Assembly (NCBI GenBank): GCA_029213145.1
Contig: JARGNK010000045.1
Span: 1-43,514 of the forward strand
Direction: 5' to 3'
DNA from: Rubripirellula sp.
GTDB taxonomy: Bacteria > Planctomycetota > Planctomycetia > Pirellulales > Pirellulaceae
DNA: 43,514 bases
Positions 1-8,646 of the stretch are shown here, one piece after another (within the stretch, counting starts at the first letter, position 1; each line of letters opens with the position of its first letter). The position numbers and the translations under genes were made by a program. The notes under the pieces are model-generated. The model searched no databases. It was not told the origin of the DNA and saw nothing but the letters and a program-made list of their open reading frames with translations.

Positions 1-2
1 CC

Positions 3-2420
3 ATCGATGGCGAAGTGCTGATCTCAGGCCGTGTTGCCGACGCCCACCCGGCGGGCCTCGACGGTGTTGCGTTCAATCTGTCCCATTTGGCCGCTCCGGA
101 TTTGGGACAGGCGTTGGTCGATGTCGGCAATGCGTCGAATGATTTACCGGATCCTGGGCCGCATCCCGCGCCGCTCGATCGCATTCGAGAAAAGTGGGAA
201 GCAGCAACGACTGATCCAGCGCCCGTTCTGGCCGCGATCAAAGCCACGCAGGATCAATTGTTTCGAGGCAACTACAGACAGAATGCAGTCATTGCGGTCG
301 GCAACGGATTTCCCGCGTGGGAAGAATTGCGTCGCGTCGTCGCTCGCGAGCGGGTTGAAACCGCCGCTCGCGAGCCGGTTTTCCGATTGGTCGCGTTGCC
401 GGCACAGCCCGACACGTTCGTCATCTGGGACCGACTGCGTTTGGAAGGAGGCGACGGACCGACGCTGGTACTTGCCGAGCATCCTGAACTAAAAGCGGCT
501 GTTGAGGCGGCGTGTGGCATCAAGTTCGGCCATCATCCACAGAATCGCCCCGTCCCCAACAGCGCCCTGATCACGGCAGCGGGCGAAGAGGTGGTGATCG
601 ATCTGAAAAACCTGCCGGCGTCGCTGCAAAAGTTGTTCACGTTACCGCGGTTCCTTCGCGCCGATGTGATCCTGGACGAAGGCAGTCCGGAAACCGCGGA
701 AGTGCAGGCATTCCTGATCGCCGCAACAGGCGGCGGCGACCGACTGTCAGAGCCGGTTGCGAAAGCGACGCCGGGCGACCCGCGCACAGCGAAGATCGTT
801 CATCCGAGCGTCGCTACCGAGCGGGCTCGATCGGCGAATGAGTTTCGCGCACTCTTTCCACCCGCCGTCCTCTTCGAACCGATCATTCCGCGCGATGCCC
901 AGGGAAGCGTTTTTCTATACCGCCGCGAGGATGAGCCGTTGCGTCGACTTCTGCTCGACGAGGCGGGTCGAAACGAACTCAACCGCCTGTGGCGCGAACT
1001 CGAGTTCGTCAGCGAACAAGCGTTTGCCACGCCGCGCATGTACGAAGAGATCATGCAGTACTACCGCCGACCGAACGACGGCGCACGGATCATGTTTTTC
1101 TATATCCAACTGTTTGGAGAGCAGGTAAGACAGGAAGAGTCGGCTCTTCGCGCGGTTAAGGTCAACGCTGAGATGGCACACCTGAAGGAACTGCTTGTCT
1201 TCGCGGAGCGTGCCTGGCGTCGGCCGCTCACTGGTGACGAACTTACCGCAGTCTTGGCTTCGTATCGAACCGATCGCGCGGACGGGATGAAACATGAACC
1301 AGCATTCCGCGCCGCGCTTGCTCGTGTCCTCTCCTCGCCGTGGTTTCTCTACCGCGTTGAGCAGCCGGCAACTGGACCGCACTGGCAGCCGGTGTCGGGC
1401 GACGAACTGGCGACGAGGCTTAGCTTCCTGTTGTGGGACTCCATCCCCGATGACGAACTACGGGCAAAGTCGGAACGTCTTCACGAACCAGAGGTCCTGG
1501 AAGAACAACTGCGTCGCATGCTGAAAGATGACCGGATGCGCGGTATGGCCCAGGAGTTTGGCGCACGCTGGCTGGGCGTGCGCAATTTTGCGATGGATCA
1601 CGGCCGGAATGTGAAGCAGTTTCCCGAATTCACGCCAACTGTACGCGATGCGCTGGCCGAGGAGCCGGTACGGTTCTTCGAAGATTTACTGGTGAACGAT
1701 CGGCCGGTCGCCGAAGTAATCGACGCTGACACGGTGATTGTCAACGACGTCCTCGCCAAACATTACGGCATTCCCGACGTGACCGGTCCACAGTGGCGTC
1801 GCATCGACAAGATGTTAGCCCACAGTCGCGGCGGGTTGCTCGGCTTTGGCGCCGTGCTCGCTAAAACAGCGGCAGCCTCTCGAACCAGTCCTGTCAAACG
1901 CGGCGCGTGGGTGGTTGAGATACTTGGCGAGCGGTTGCCCAAGACTCCACCTGGCGTTCCGCCACTACCCGAGACTCCACCCGAAGGGTTGAGCGTGCGC
2001 GAGATCACTGAACGGCACCGTAAAGATCCGGCCTGTGCAGGCTGCCACAGCCGCATCGATCCCTATGGAATGACGCTTGAACAATTCGACGCTCTGGGGC
2101 GACTGCGGCCCGGCAATGAGTTGAAGCCTGGTGATGCCAAGGCGACCACGCGTGACGGCGTACAGATCGATGGCTTCGCCGGCTTACGGGACTACCTCGC
2201 CGGCCCTCGCCGCGAGGACCTTCTGCGGGCGTTTGCCCATAAACTGACAGGTTACGCGCTGGGCCGCACCGTGCAACTTTCCGATCGCGAACTGGTCGAC
2301 GAACTGACAAAGACGATGGTCGACGACGGCAGTTGGTCCGACGTGTTACTCATGATCGTCCGCAGCGAGCAGTTTCGCTGTATTCGACCAGCGACGGCCA
2401 CGAATGCCGGAGTGCCCTAA
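3..2420 (+). CDS. DUF1592/DUF1588/DUF1585 planctomycete haem-binding protein, 5' end cut by window
   Basis: The reading frame is open to the window edge, so the true start and any N-terminal cytochrome domain lie outside; the GTG at 15 is probably internal. About 806 codons are visible. The order seen is a DUF1595-like segment (about residues 395-455, with a WRRPLTGDE stretch), DUF1592 (about 465-600), DUF1588 with a CAGCH haem c motif near residue 678 followed by RIDPYG, and DUF1585 at the end (LTGYALGR, then SEQFR). Families of this set are exported planctomycete proteins of unknown activity, often encoded with a DUF1552 partner, which follows here after 185 bp. A periplasmic electron-transfer or redox role is inference from the haem motif. 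Family assignment is firm; function is unknown. Confidence 0.9.
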   Translation: MDGEVLISGRVADAHPAGLDGVAFNLSHLAAPDLGQALVDVGNASNDLPDPGPHPAPLDRIREKWEAATTDPAPVLAAIKATQDQLFRGNYRQNAVIAVGNGFPAWEELRRVVARERVETAAREPVFRLVALPAQPDTFVIWDRLRLEGGDGPTLVLAEHPELKAAVEAACGIKFGHHPQNRPVPNSALITAAGEEVVIDLKNLPASLQKLFTLPRFLRADVILDEGSPETAEVQAFLIAATGGGDRLSEPVAKATPGDPRTAKIVHPSVATERARSANEFRALFPPAVLFEPIIPRDAQGSVFLYRREDEPLRRLLLDEAGRNELNRLWRELEFVSEQAFATPRMYEEIMQYYRRPNDGARIMFFYIQLFGEQVRQEESALRAVKVNAEMAHLKELLVFAERAWRRPLTGDELTAVLASYRTDRADGMKHEPAFRAALARVLSSPWFLYRVEQPATGPHWQPVSGDELATRLSFLLWDSIPDDELRAKSERLHEPEVLEEQLRRMLKDDRMRGMAQEFGARWLGVRNFAMDHGRNVKQFPEFTPTVRDALAEEPVRFFEDLLVNDRPVAEVIDADTVIVNDVLAKHYGIPDVTGPQWRRIDKMLAHSRGGLLGFGAVLAKTAAASRTSPVKRGAWVVEILGERLPKTPPGVPPLPETPPEGLSVREITERHRKDPACAGCHSRIDPYGMTLEQFDALGRLRPGNELKPGDAKATTRDGVQIDGFAGLRDYLAGPRREDLLRAFAHKLTGYALGRTVQLSDRELVDELTKTMVDDGSWSDVLLMIVRSEQFRCIRPATATNAGVP

Positions 2421-2605
2421 CAAGAAGATCAATGCAGACCATGAATGATGACAAGGATTGGAAAAATATGACGATGGAAGAATGCAAACTCGCCTGCTGA
2501 GATTCGTATCACTTTTGCATTCATCAATCTCCAAGAAACGATAATCATTCTCCCCCACACTGACTCAAAACATCACCCAATTTTCCCCACCAAAGAAATC
2601 ATCTA

Positions 2606-3904
2606 ATGCCAGTCTCAACTTCGACTGTCTCGCGACGCACATTGCTGCGCGGTCTCGGCGTCTCGATGACCTTGCCATGGCTCGAATCAATGCCGCGTCC
2701 GGCAGTTGCAGCGCCGAACGCAGCTGATCGGCCACCGACTCGCACACTAGTCACCTTCACTGGAATGGGCTTCCACTCCGAACATTGGTGGGCCAAAGGA
2801 GCAGGTGCGGACATGGAGCTTGGGCCGTGCCTGAAACCACTTGAGTCCTGGAAACAGCAGTTGGTCTTCCTCCGCGGACTTTGGAATGAGCAAGCGAACA
2901 ACGGAGTCATCCACTGCATGCAAACGGGAAACATGCTCAGCGGTGCGCCGATGTCGAAAACCGAAGTCCACACGGGCGTCAGTTTCGACCAGTTAATGGC
3001 GCAACGGATCGGCGACCGGACTCGGATCCCGTCACTGGTACTCGGTTGCGAAGGTCCCATACCAGGTCTCCAAGACGGGCATCCATTGCTGTACAGTTCG
3101 CATATTTCGTGGAGCACGGCGGTGTCGCCCACGTGGACGGAAACGCGTCCCGCGCTGGCCTTCGACCAACTCTTCCGCACGAAGCCCGATCGCGGCGACC
3201 TTCGTGTCGTTGACGCCGTGCTGGAAGACGCCCGCTCGCTGCGGCAGCGACTTTCCGTTTCGGACCGACAGCGGTTCGAGGAATATCTCGGCAGCGTTCA
3301 TGAGATTGAAGGTCGTATCAAGCGGGCCGGCCAGGAACGTGAGAACGGCGGCTGGAAACCGACCCTGACCACTCCGGATCGCCCGCGGCCTGCCGACGGC
3401 ATTCCTGCCGAGATCCCGGACTACTGGAAGCTGATGAACGATATTGTGCTACTCGCCTTTCGCACCGACTCCACGCGGATCGCAACCCTCAAATACTGCA
3501 ACGACGGCTCGATCCTCACTCACGCTCACGCCGGCGCGAAAGACCAGCATCACCAAATGGCCCACACGCAGCCACAAGAACTCGTCGGGGTCAACCAGTT
3601 CTTCACGTCCCAACTCGCGTACCTCTGCGAAGAGATGTCGAAAATTGAGGAAGGTGATCGGACTCTGCTCGACAACACGACCATCATGCATTGCTCAAGC
3701 ATGATCCACGGCAACCATGACTCAAAGCAATTGCCGGTGGTTCTGCTCGGTGGAGCGGGTGGCAAGCTCCGCGGGGGCCGCGGACTCGACTACCTCGATG
3801 CCCCCAACCGTCGCATGTGCAGCTTGTTCCTCAGCCTGATGGAGTGGGGCGGACTGGAACTCGACAGCTTCGGCGATTCGTCAGAGCGACTGACAGGCAT
3901 TTGA
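2606..3904 (+). CDS. DUF1552 family exported protein with variant HxxSHH motif
   Basis: This 432-residue protein starts with a twin-arginine-like leader (RRTLLRGLGVSMTLPWLES, residues 10-28), which points to export by Tat. The body has the DUF1552 layout: an early FTGMGFH stretch, a central ...FEEYLGSVHEIEGRI helix, and a late LLDNTTIMHCSSM segment before a glycine-rich LLGGAGG end. The family is named for an HxxSHH motif; at the matching place this copy reads HQMAHT (residues 316-321), so Ser and the last His are replaced. It lies 185 bp after the DUF1592 gene on the same strand, the usual pairing. The start at 2606 has no strong ribosome site but places the RR leader correctly. The family is clear; biochemical role is unknown. 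Confidence 0.88.
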   Translation: MPVSTSTVSRRTLLRGLGVSMTLPWLESMPRPAVAAPNAADRPPTRTLVTFTGMGFHSEHWWAKGAGADMELGPCLKPLESWKQQLVFLRGLWNEQANNGVIHCMQTGNMLSGAPMSKTEVHTGVSFDQLMAQRIGDRTRIPSLVLGCEGPIPGLQDGHPLLYSSHISWSTAVSPTWTETRPALAFDQLFRTKPDRGDLRVVDAVLEDARSLRQRLSVSDRQRFEEYLGSVHEIEGRIKRAGQERENGGWKPTLTTPDRPRPADGIPAEIPDYWKLMNDIVLLAFRTDSTRIATLKYCNDGSILTHAHAGAKDQHHQMAHTQPQELVGVNQFFTSQLAYLCEEMSKIEEGDRTLLDNTTIMHCSSMIHGNHDSKQLPVVLLGGAGGKLRGGRGLDYLDAPNRRMCSLFLSLMEWGGLELDSFGDSSERLTGI

Positions 3905-4022
3905 TCGGTCTCACCCCATACACGAACCAGAGCCTGCCTATTGTTAACGGAATTATTCATCAAGAGATTCGGTCTTCGCCGTGTGACCCTCACCACGGCT
4001 TTCGATAAAGGTGAGATTGTGA

Positions 4023-5495
4023 ATGACAAGCACCAGGCCATGGTTGCCGGGTGCCGCGATGTTCTCACCAGTAACGAGTTTTTCTTCATTGACTGGAAAG
4101 CTTCCACACACGCCGTCATCACTGGATCGACGCAGCATGCTCAAGTCGACGATTGACGGAACCAGCGCAGTCTTCGTTGCAGCATCACGTGATTCGCACG
4201 CGGAAGAGCGCGAACCACACCACGCTCCGAAAGCGAAGCACATCATCATGCTCTACATGTCCGGCGGCTTTTCGCATGTCGACACGTTCGACCCCAAGCC
4301 GCGTCTCATTCGCGATCATGATATTGCGATCGGAAAAGAGTTTGAGGCTGGTGTGTCGTCGCAGCCAAAGCAGGACCGATTTCTGAAGGCGCCGCTCTGA
4401 AGGTTTCATCCGAACCGGAACTGCGGCACAGAGGTTAGCGATCTGTTTCCACACATCCGCGAAGTGATGCACGCGGTGACGCTGATTCGGTCAATGCATT
4501 GCGATCACCGGGACCACGGCGAGGCGACGCTTCAGCTTCACACCGGAAGTACGGGCGTCGCGATGCCGAGCCTCGGTGCCTGGCTCAGTTATGGACTCGG
4601 CTACTTCAACGACAATCTGCCGTTTCATGTGGTGATTTCGGAACACCGACCCTATAGTGGTCCGCGAATCTGGGACTCCAGTTTTCTGCCGGGCGTTCAT
4701 CGTGGTGTCCGTATCATCCCCGGCGATAAGCCGCTGCCGAATCTTGAACCCGCTTCACCGAAGCCGCCCCAGGAACTTGAATTGGGGTTGCTTGATTCGC
4801 CTAATCAGAGGCATCTGAACCGCCGAAGCGACAATGCCAACCTTCGCAGTCGTATCGCTTCCTTCCAAACTGCAAAGGGACTTCAGGATCTCGCTCCCGA
4901 CGTTCTGGACCTCACTCGGGAATCGAAAGCAACGCTTGAAATGTACGGCTGCGGTGAAGATGAGCGGGAATCGTATGCAGCACAATGCATTACAGCTCGC
5001 CGGCTGGTCGAAAATGGTGTTCGGTTTGTGGAGATCGTCGATGCCGCTGCCGCCTGCCGCGACAACTGGGACGCTGCACATCGTGATGTCGGTACGCACG
5101 CGAAGTACGCAAAACGCGTGGACCAGCCGGTTGCCGCACTGATTGGTGATCTCAAACAACGCGGATTGTTCGATGACGTCCTGCTTCTGTTCTGTACCGA
5201 ATTCGGGCGGTCACCGTGGGCTCGAGACCGCAAAGGCACGAAGAGTCGAACACATCACCCCTGGGCTTTTTCCGGCTGCCTGGCCGGCGGCGGAATCAAA
5301 CGAGGGACGGTCTTCGGGAAGACCGACGACATCGGAAACCGCATCGAAGAAGACGCTGTCCACATCCACGTTTTTCATGCCGCGATTATGCACGTTCTGG
5401 GTCTCGACCATGAACGCCCAACGTTCCGCCATGCCGGACGTGATTTCCGCTTAACCGATGTGTACGGTCGAGTGGTTAATCAGATCCTGAGCTAA
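4023..5495 (+). pseudogene. DUF1501 family gene interrupted by an in-frame TGA
   Basis: Two open segments in the same frame, up to 4400 and from 4464 to 5495, together make a near full-length DUF1501 protein (alkaline phosphatase superfamily fold by family). The first holds DRRSMLK, a Tat-like start, and YMSGGFSHVDTFDPKP. The stop TGA at 4398-4400 falls between DRFLKAPL and RFHPNRNCGTEVSDLFPHI, which is continuous family sequence on both sides. The second segment holds PSLGAWLSYGLG, FCTEFGR and the C-terminal RLTDVYG. One base change (for example TGG or CGA to TGA) explains the lesion. The start is uncertain: a GTG at 4019 with a good AAGGTGAG site opens a different frame, so a second lesion near 4080-4130 is possible. 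Sequencing error or read-through cannot be excluded from sequence alone. Confidence 0.8.
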
Positions 5496-5557
5496 GATCG
5501 CACTTCGTGAGTGTGTAGCGTTTTTTATCGCGACATGCTTTTGTAGAATCTGAGTCC

Positions 5558-6199
5558 ATGAAGAACACACTATTCGTTTTTGTAATTGTGGCGCTGGGCA
5601 CAACCAGCCAAGCCGCTCAAATCTACATCGGCACCTCCGAAATCAGCATTACGCGGGATCGACCTGTTGCGATTGAAGGAGCGTTCCGTCTTCGCGTTGC
5701 GCAAGAGGTCTCATCACCTGTAACCGCCAACGTGATCGCGCTCGAGTCGCGCGACAGCGACAAAATCTCGGAGCAATCGATCATGGTTAGCGCTGATCTG
5801 GTACACCTTCCGATGGAGCTTATTCACGACGTCCGCGAGGCCGTGGCCAAGTTGATTCCTGGACTCAACTCAGACAACATCTATATCAGCACGACGCACA
5901 TGCATTCGGCTCCGGTAGTGATGCGCGGCAACTTCGTGATCCCAGATGGTGTGATTCGCATCGAAGAATACAATCAGTTCTGCATTGAACGAGTTTCGCA
6001 AGCCGTGGTGAACGCTTGCCGCTCGCCCAAACCGGGCAGCGTCGTGTGGGGACTCGGACACTTGCATTCCGCTTACAACCGACGCACGGCGTATCTCAGC
6101 GACCGTGCCAGCATGTACGGACCGCTCAACTCACCCGCAACAAAACGTGGCATCATTTCTACATTGTCGCGTGGGGTCAGCATATTCAGGCTTGGCTGA
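5558..6199 (+). pseudogene. Neutral/alkaline ceramidase-like gene, N-terminal part only
   Basis: The encoded 213 residues begin with a signal peptide (MKNTLFVFVIVALGTTSQA) and continue as the N-terminal domain of the neutral/alkaline non-lysosomal ceramidase family: VSADLVHLP, ISTTHMHSAP with the metal-binding histidines, and AYNRRTAYL followed by MYGPLNSP. In the family this region forms the zinc site for cleaving the amide bond of ceramides or related substrates, but full proteins are about 400 residues or more. Here similarity stops near 6140 and the last 18 or so residues are unrelated, because the DNA switches into the tail of a different gene in another frame. It is therefore read as a truncated remnant, not a short enzyme. 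It sits 62 bp behind the DUF1501 pseudogene. Confidence 0.75.
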
Positions 6200-6327
6200 A
6201 CGGCATGAATACCATCGAAATCGTACACAAGGAAGGATTCCCGGATATCGCGATTGGATTCGAATTATGCCACGGCAAGAAACACACAATACTCGCTGTC
6301 AAAACGCTGGTCGTACGTGAACTTGAA
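6139..6327 (+). pseudogene. C-terminal fragment of a DUF1080 (3-keto-disaccharide hydrolase) gene
   Basis: Starting at 6139, a frame different from the ceramidase piece reads WHHFYIVAWGQHIQAWLNGM and ends with a LVVREL strand. This matches the end of DUF1080 domains, which run ...W N x x x I x x x G x x I x x W L N G ... and close with a ...I R E L strand. DUF1080 is a LamG-like jelly-roll family including 3-keto-disaccharide hydrolases. There is no start codon or domain front, so this is a scrap fused to the ceramidase remnant by deletion. After 6327 an overlapping frame (residues LYPAVVIGKAVKP, stop at 6445) may be debris of another gene, which I cannot name. Confidence 0.65.
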
Positions 6328-6488
6328 CAGGCTCTATCCCGCCGTGGTGATCGGCAAGGCGGTAAAACCCGCGGCTAGCGCCTTGCGGCTCACGAAATCG
6401 GAAATTGAATTGGCATTGAGGCGCAGGCCCCACTCAAACCAGTAAACCAATCAACAATAACTAGGCGTTTTTTACGGACGGAAGTTAA

Positions 6489-7580
6489 ATGATCGTACGA
6501 TTTCGACGTTCCTGTCACCAAAGCTTTGATTGTGGAATGTTGCAGGGCCTTGTCCTATTTGGACTGGCCGTGATCCTTCATACGCAGGTTTGCTTGGCAC
6601 AGGATCTGCGCACCGTCGCCCCGGCATCCGACGAGGAAACGAAAGACGAAGTGTTCCTGTTGCCCTATTTCTTGGGTAACGGCGAAACGGGCGTTTACTT
6701 TGCCTACAGCCGCGATGGCTTGAGTTTTGAATGGTTGAACGACGGTAAAGTCATCATGCCGGCGCCTCCCTGGGGAGATGAAGGTTTGACTCGCGATCCT
6801 TCGATTGTTTATCGCAATGGCAAGTTTCACATGGTGTGGACGACAAGTTGGAACTCGCGCAGCATTGGCTATTGCAACTCGCCCGATCTCAAGACATGGT
6901 CAAAACCGATGAAGATCGACATCTGGCGTGATCGAACAGACGCTCGCAATACTTGGGCACCCGAGTTGATGTGGGATCCCGAGAAGAAAGAATACTTAAT
7001 CCTGTGGAGTTCAACGCTCAAGTCGGAATTCGACGACGGCGACGGAAGCCAGGACATGCATGGCTACGACCATCGTAGTTATGCGAGCCGCACGAAGGAT
7101 TTCAAAACCTTTTCTGCGCCTAAGTTGTTCTTCAGCCCGGAACCGGAATACAGTGTCATTGATCCTTATATCGCTCACGATAACCGAAACACAAAAGACT
7201 CTGCGGACGATCGTTGGGTGATGGTCATCAAACACGAACTGAAGACCCAGCGCGGCGGCAAAAACTTGCGGCTTACCTTCAGCAAGCGAATGCAAGGACC
7301 GTATGACCCAAAGCTTGGCCCGCCCATCGTTGGCGCGGGAACTTCCATTGTGAACCAAATGGGCGAAGGTCCATCGTTGTTCAAACGCGGGAACACGTGG
7401 TTCTTGTATTGGGATGCCCCCGGAAGCACATTTTCCTATTGCCTGGCAACGAGCACCGACTTGAAAACCTGGACAAACCGATCCGCGGAAATGTCCCTGC
7501 CTGCAAAGCAAATGCGACATGGAACGGTCCTGGTTGTTCCCGCGAATGTCGTTTCGTCGGCGATCCAGAAAAACGAATGA
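6489..7580 (+). CDS. Secreted GH43-like five-bladed beta-propeller glycosidase
   Basis: The 363-residue product has an N-terminal hydrophobic signal (about residues 17-37, ending VCLAQ; the Met at 17 is an alternative start). The rest matches GH43-type propeller proteins: AYSRDGLSFEWLNDG, RDPSIVYRNGKFHMVWTTS with Asp103, NTWAPELMWD with Glu159, YSVIDPYIAHD, and GEGPSLFKRGNTWFLYWD near the end. GH43 and related clan members hydrolyse arabino- and xylo-glycans using carboxylates in these places; exact substrate cannot be called. It appears intact between two damaged neighbours. Its stop overlaps the start of the next gene (ATGA at 7577-7580), which points to a former operon. It could also belong to a non-catalytic GH43-like group. 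Confidence 0.8.
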   Translation: MIVRFRRSCHQSFDCGMLQGLVLFGLAVILHTQVCLAQDLRTVAPASDEETKDEVFLLPYFLGNGETGVYFAYSRDGLSFEWLNDGKVIMPAPPWGDEGLTRDPSIVYRNGKFHMVWTTSWNSRSIGYCNSPDLKTWSKPMKIDIWRDRTDARNTWAPELMWDPEKKEYLILWSSTLKSEFDDGDGSQDMHGYDHRSYASRTKDFKTFSAPKLFFSPEPEYSVIDPYIAHDNRNTKDSADDRWVMVIKHELKTQRGGKNLRLTFSKRMQGPYDPKLGPPIVGAGTSIVNQMGEGPSLFKRGNTWFLYWDAPGSTFSYCLATSTDLKTWTNRSAEMSLPAKQMRHGTVLVVPANVVSSAIQKNE

Positions 7581-8203
7581 AGCGTTCTATGAAACCCACT
7601 CTCACACTCGTCACCGCTCTGCTGTTAGCGACCCTCAGTGCGGCGCAGGCGGATGAGTCCTCGGACCAGCAAAAGCAGATCAAAGCCAGGCGGACCGAGA
7701 ATCTCCACTGGATCATCGAGAACTTCGACAAGCTGGAACCGGCAATGGACGCACGGGATGGTCGTCGATGGGCGATCAATCACGCGCGACTTGTTTTGGG
7801 ACGCGACGTGGGACATGCAAATGGCTACTTCGAGTCGTTCGCACCACCAGCCGACGATCCGGATATCGACTTCATCCGTTTTCTCCGGACACTGCTTGAT
7901 TGCCGCGATGAGCCACAACTGTTCGACGAGGCGGAAACGCGAATTGTCGGCTTTCTCAAACAGTGGCCTCAGAAAGCCCTGACGTCGCGAGCTCACTGGC
8001 CGCCCCGATTCACCGAGAATCACAATCTCTTGAATCTGAACCTCGGGTTGTTTGCCCAGGTATATCGGAACAGCGATATCAGCGGGCACGAGCGAGAGAT
8101 CAAAAAAATTCATCGCACATCGCATGGAACACGGCTTCGTGGAGACCTGTTCATCTCGGACTCTGGCTCCGTTCAGCTCAGAGTGGGAATCCCGTTCGGT
8201 TAA
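7577..8203 (+). pseudogene. Secreted protein of unknown function, truncated by a frameshift at an A7 run
   Basis: Starts at ATG 7577, overlapping the GH43 stop by four bases, and begins with a signal peptide (MKRSMKPTLTLVTALLLATLSAAQA). The visible part has helical, charged sequence and an RFTENHNLLNLNLGLFAQ stretch, which resembles the WTENH-type motif of alpha/alpha-toroid glycan-active proteins; this is a weak resemblance. At the run of seven A's (8102-8108) the frame reads IKKIHRTS, while the next frame reads KKFIAHRMEHGFVE, a sensible continuation. One extra A would explain this. After about GFVE neither frame looks like protein, and a new leader starts at 8238, so the C-terminal part seems deleted. 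I cannot assign a family. Confidence 0.6.
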
Positions 8204-8237
8204 TTGCGGCATCAGTGTCTATGGAGGCAAGACTCAC

Positions 8238-8507
8238 ATGAAATCCACCTTTCTGCCCATGGCGGTCGTGCTGATCGCTCGCTGCTCGTTTCTGCAGTCA
8301 TCCATTTTGAGAGCGGATGAAGGCCCGACTCCGAATGGTGTTCGAGCCAAGACGCAACCGGATCGGACGAGGTAACTGCTGCTTGATTCGCGCATCGTGG
8401 AGAGCACACGCAACGTCAAACTGACGGTGGGGACTGTCAAGAAGCGCGCGGACAATCCCCTGTTCCTGGAGGACAAGCCGTGGGAGCCTCGATTCGATAA
8501 CGTCTAA
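8238..8507 (+). pseudogene. N-terminal remnant of a GH32-like secreted glycosidase gene with two stops
   Basis: An excellent ribosome site (GGAGG at 8224-8228) precedes ATG 8238 and a signal peptide (MKSTFLPMAVVLIARCSFLQ). The frame stops at TAA 8373-8375 after 45 codons, then resumes in the same frame as LLLDSRIVESTRNVKLTVGT, followed by a PWEPRFDNV segment, and ends at TAA 8505-8507. That block resembles the opening of large planctomycete GH32-like propeller proteins (a lead LFLDDRLIEST-type strand and a WEPRFDNVYA-type segment). A CAA-to-TAA change at 8373 and loss of sequence after FDNV would explain it. Nothing of the catalytic propeller follows. The family call rests on pattern memory only. 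Confidence 0.55.
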
Positions 8508-8646
8508 CGGTTGCCTAAGCAGCTTCCCGCAGCGTTGTGATCATGATGGAAGCGATTGCAAGTCTTTTCTTCGAATACGACCGTGGTTGTCGTTCGGGAT
8601 CGGACGAGATCGAAACTGACGTTTTTCCGAACTGTAAGTCACTTCA

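Noticed and set aside
4398..4400. Selenocysteine or recoded TGA in DUF1501
   Set aside because: No evident stem-loop after the TGA, and the position is not a known Cys/Sec site; a nonsense change or error is simpler.
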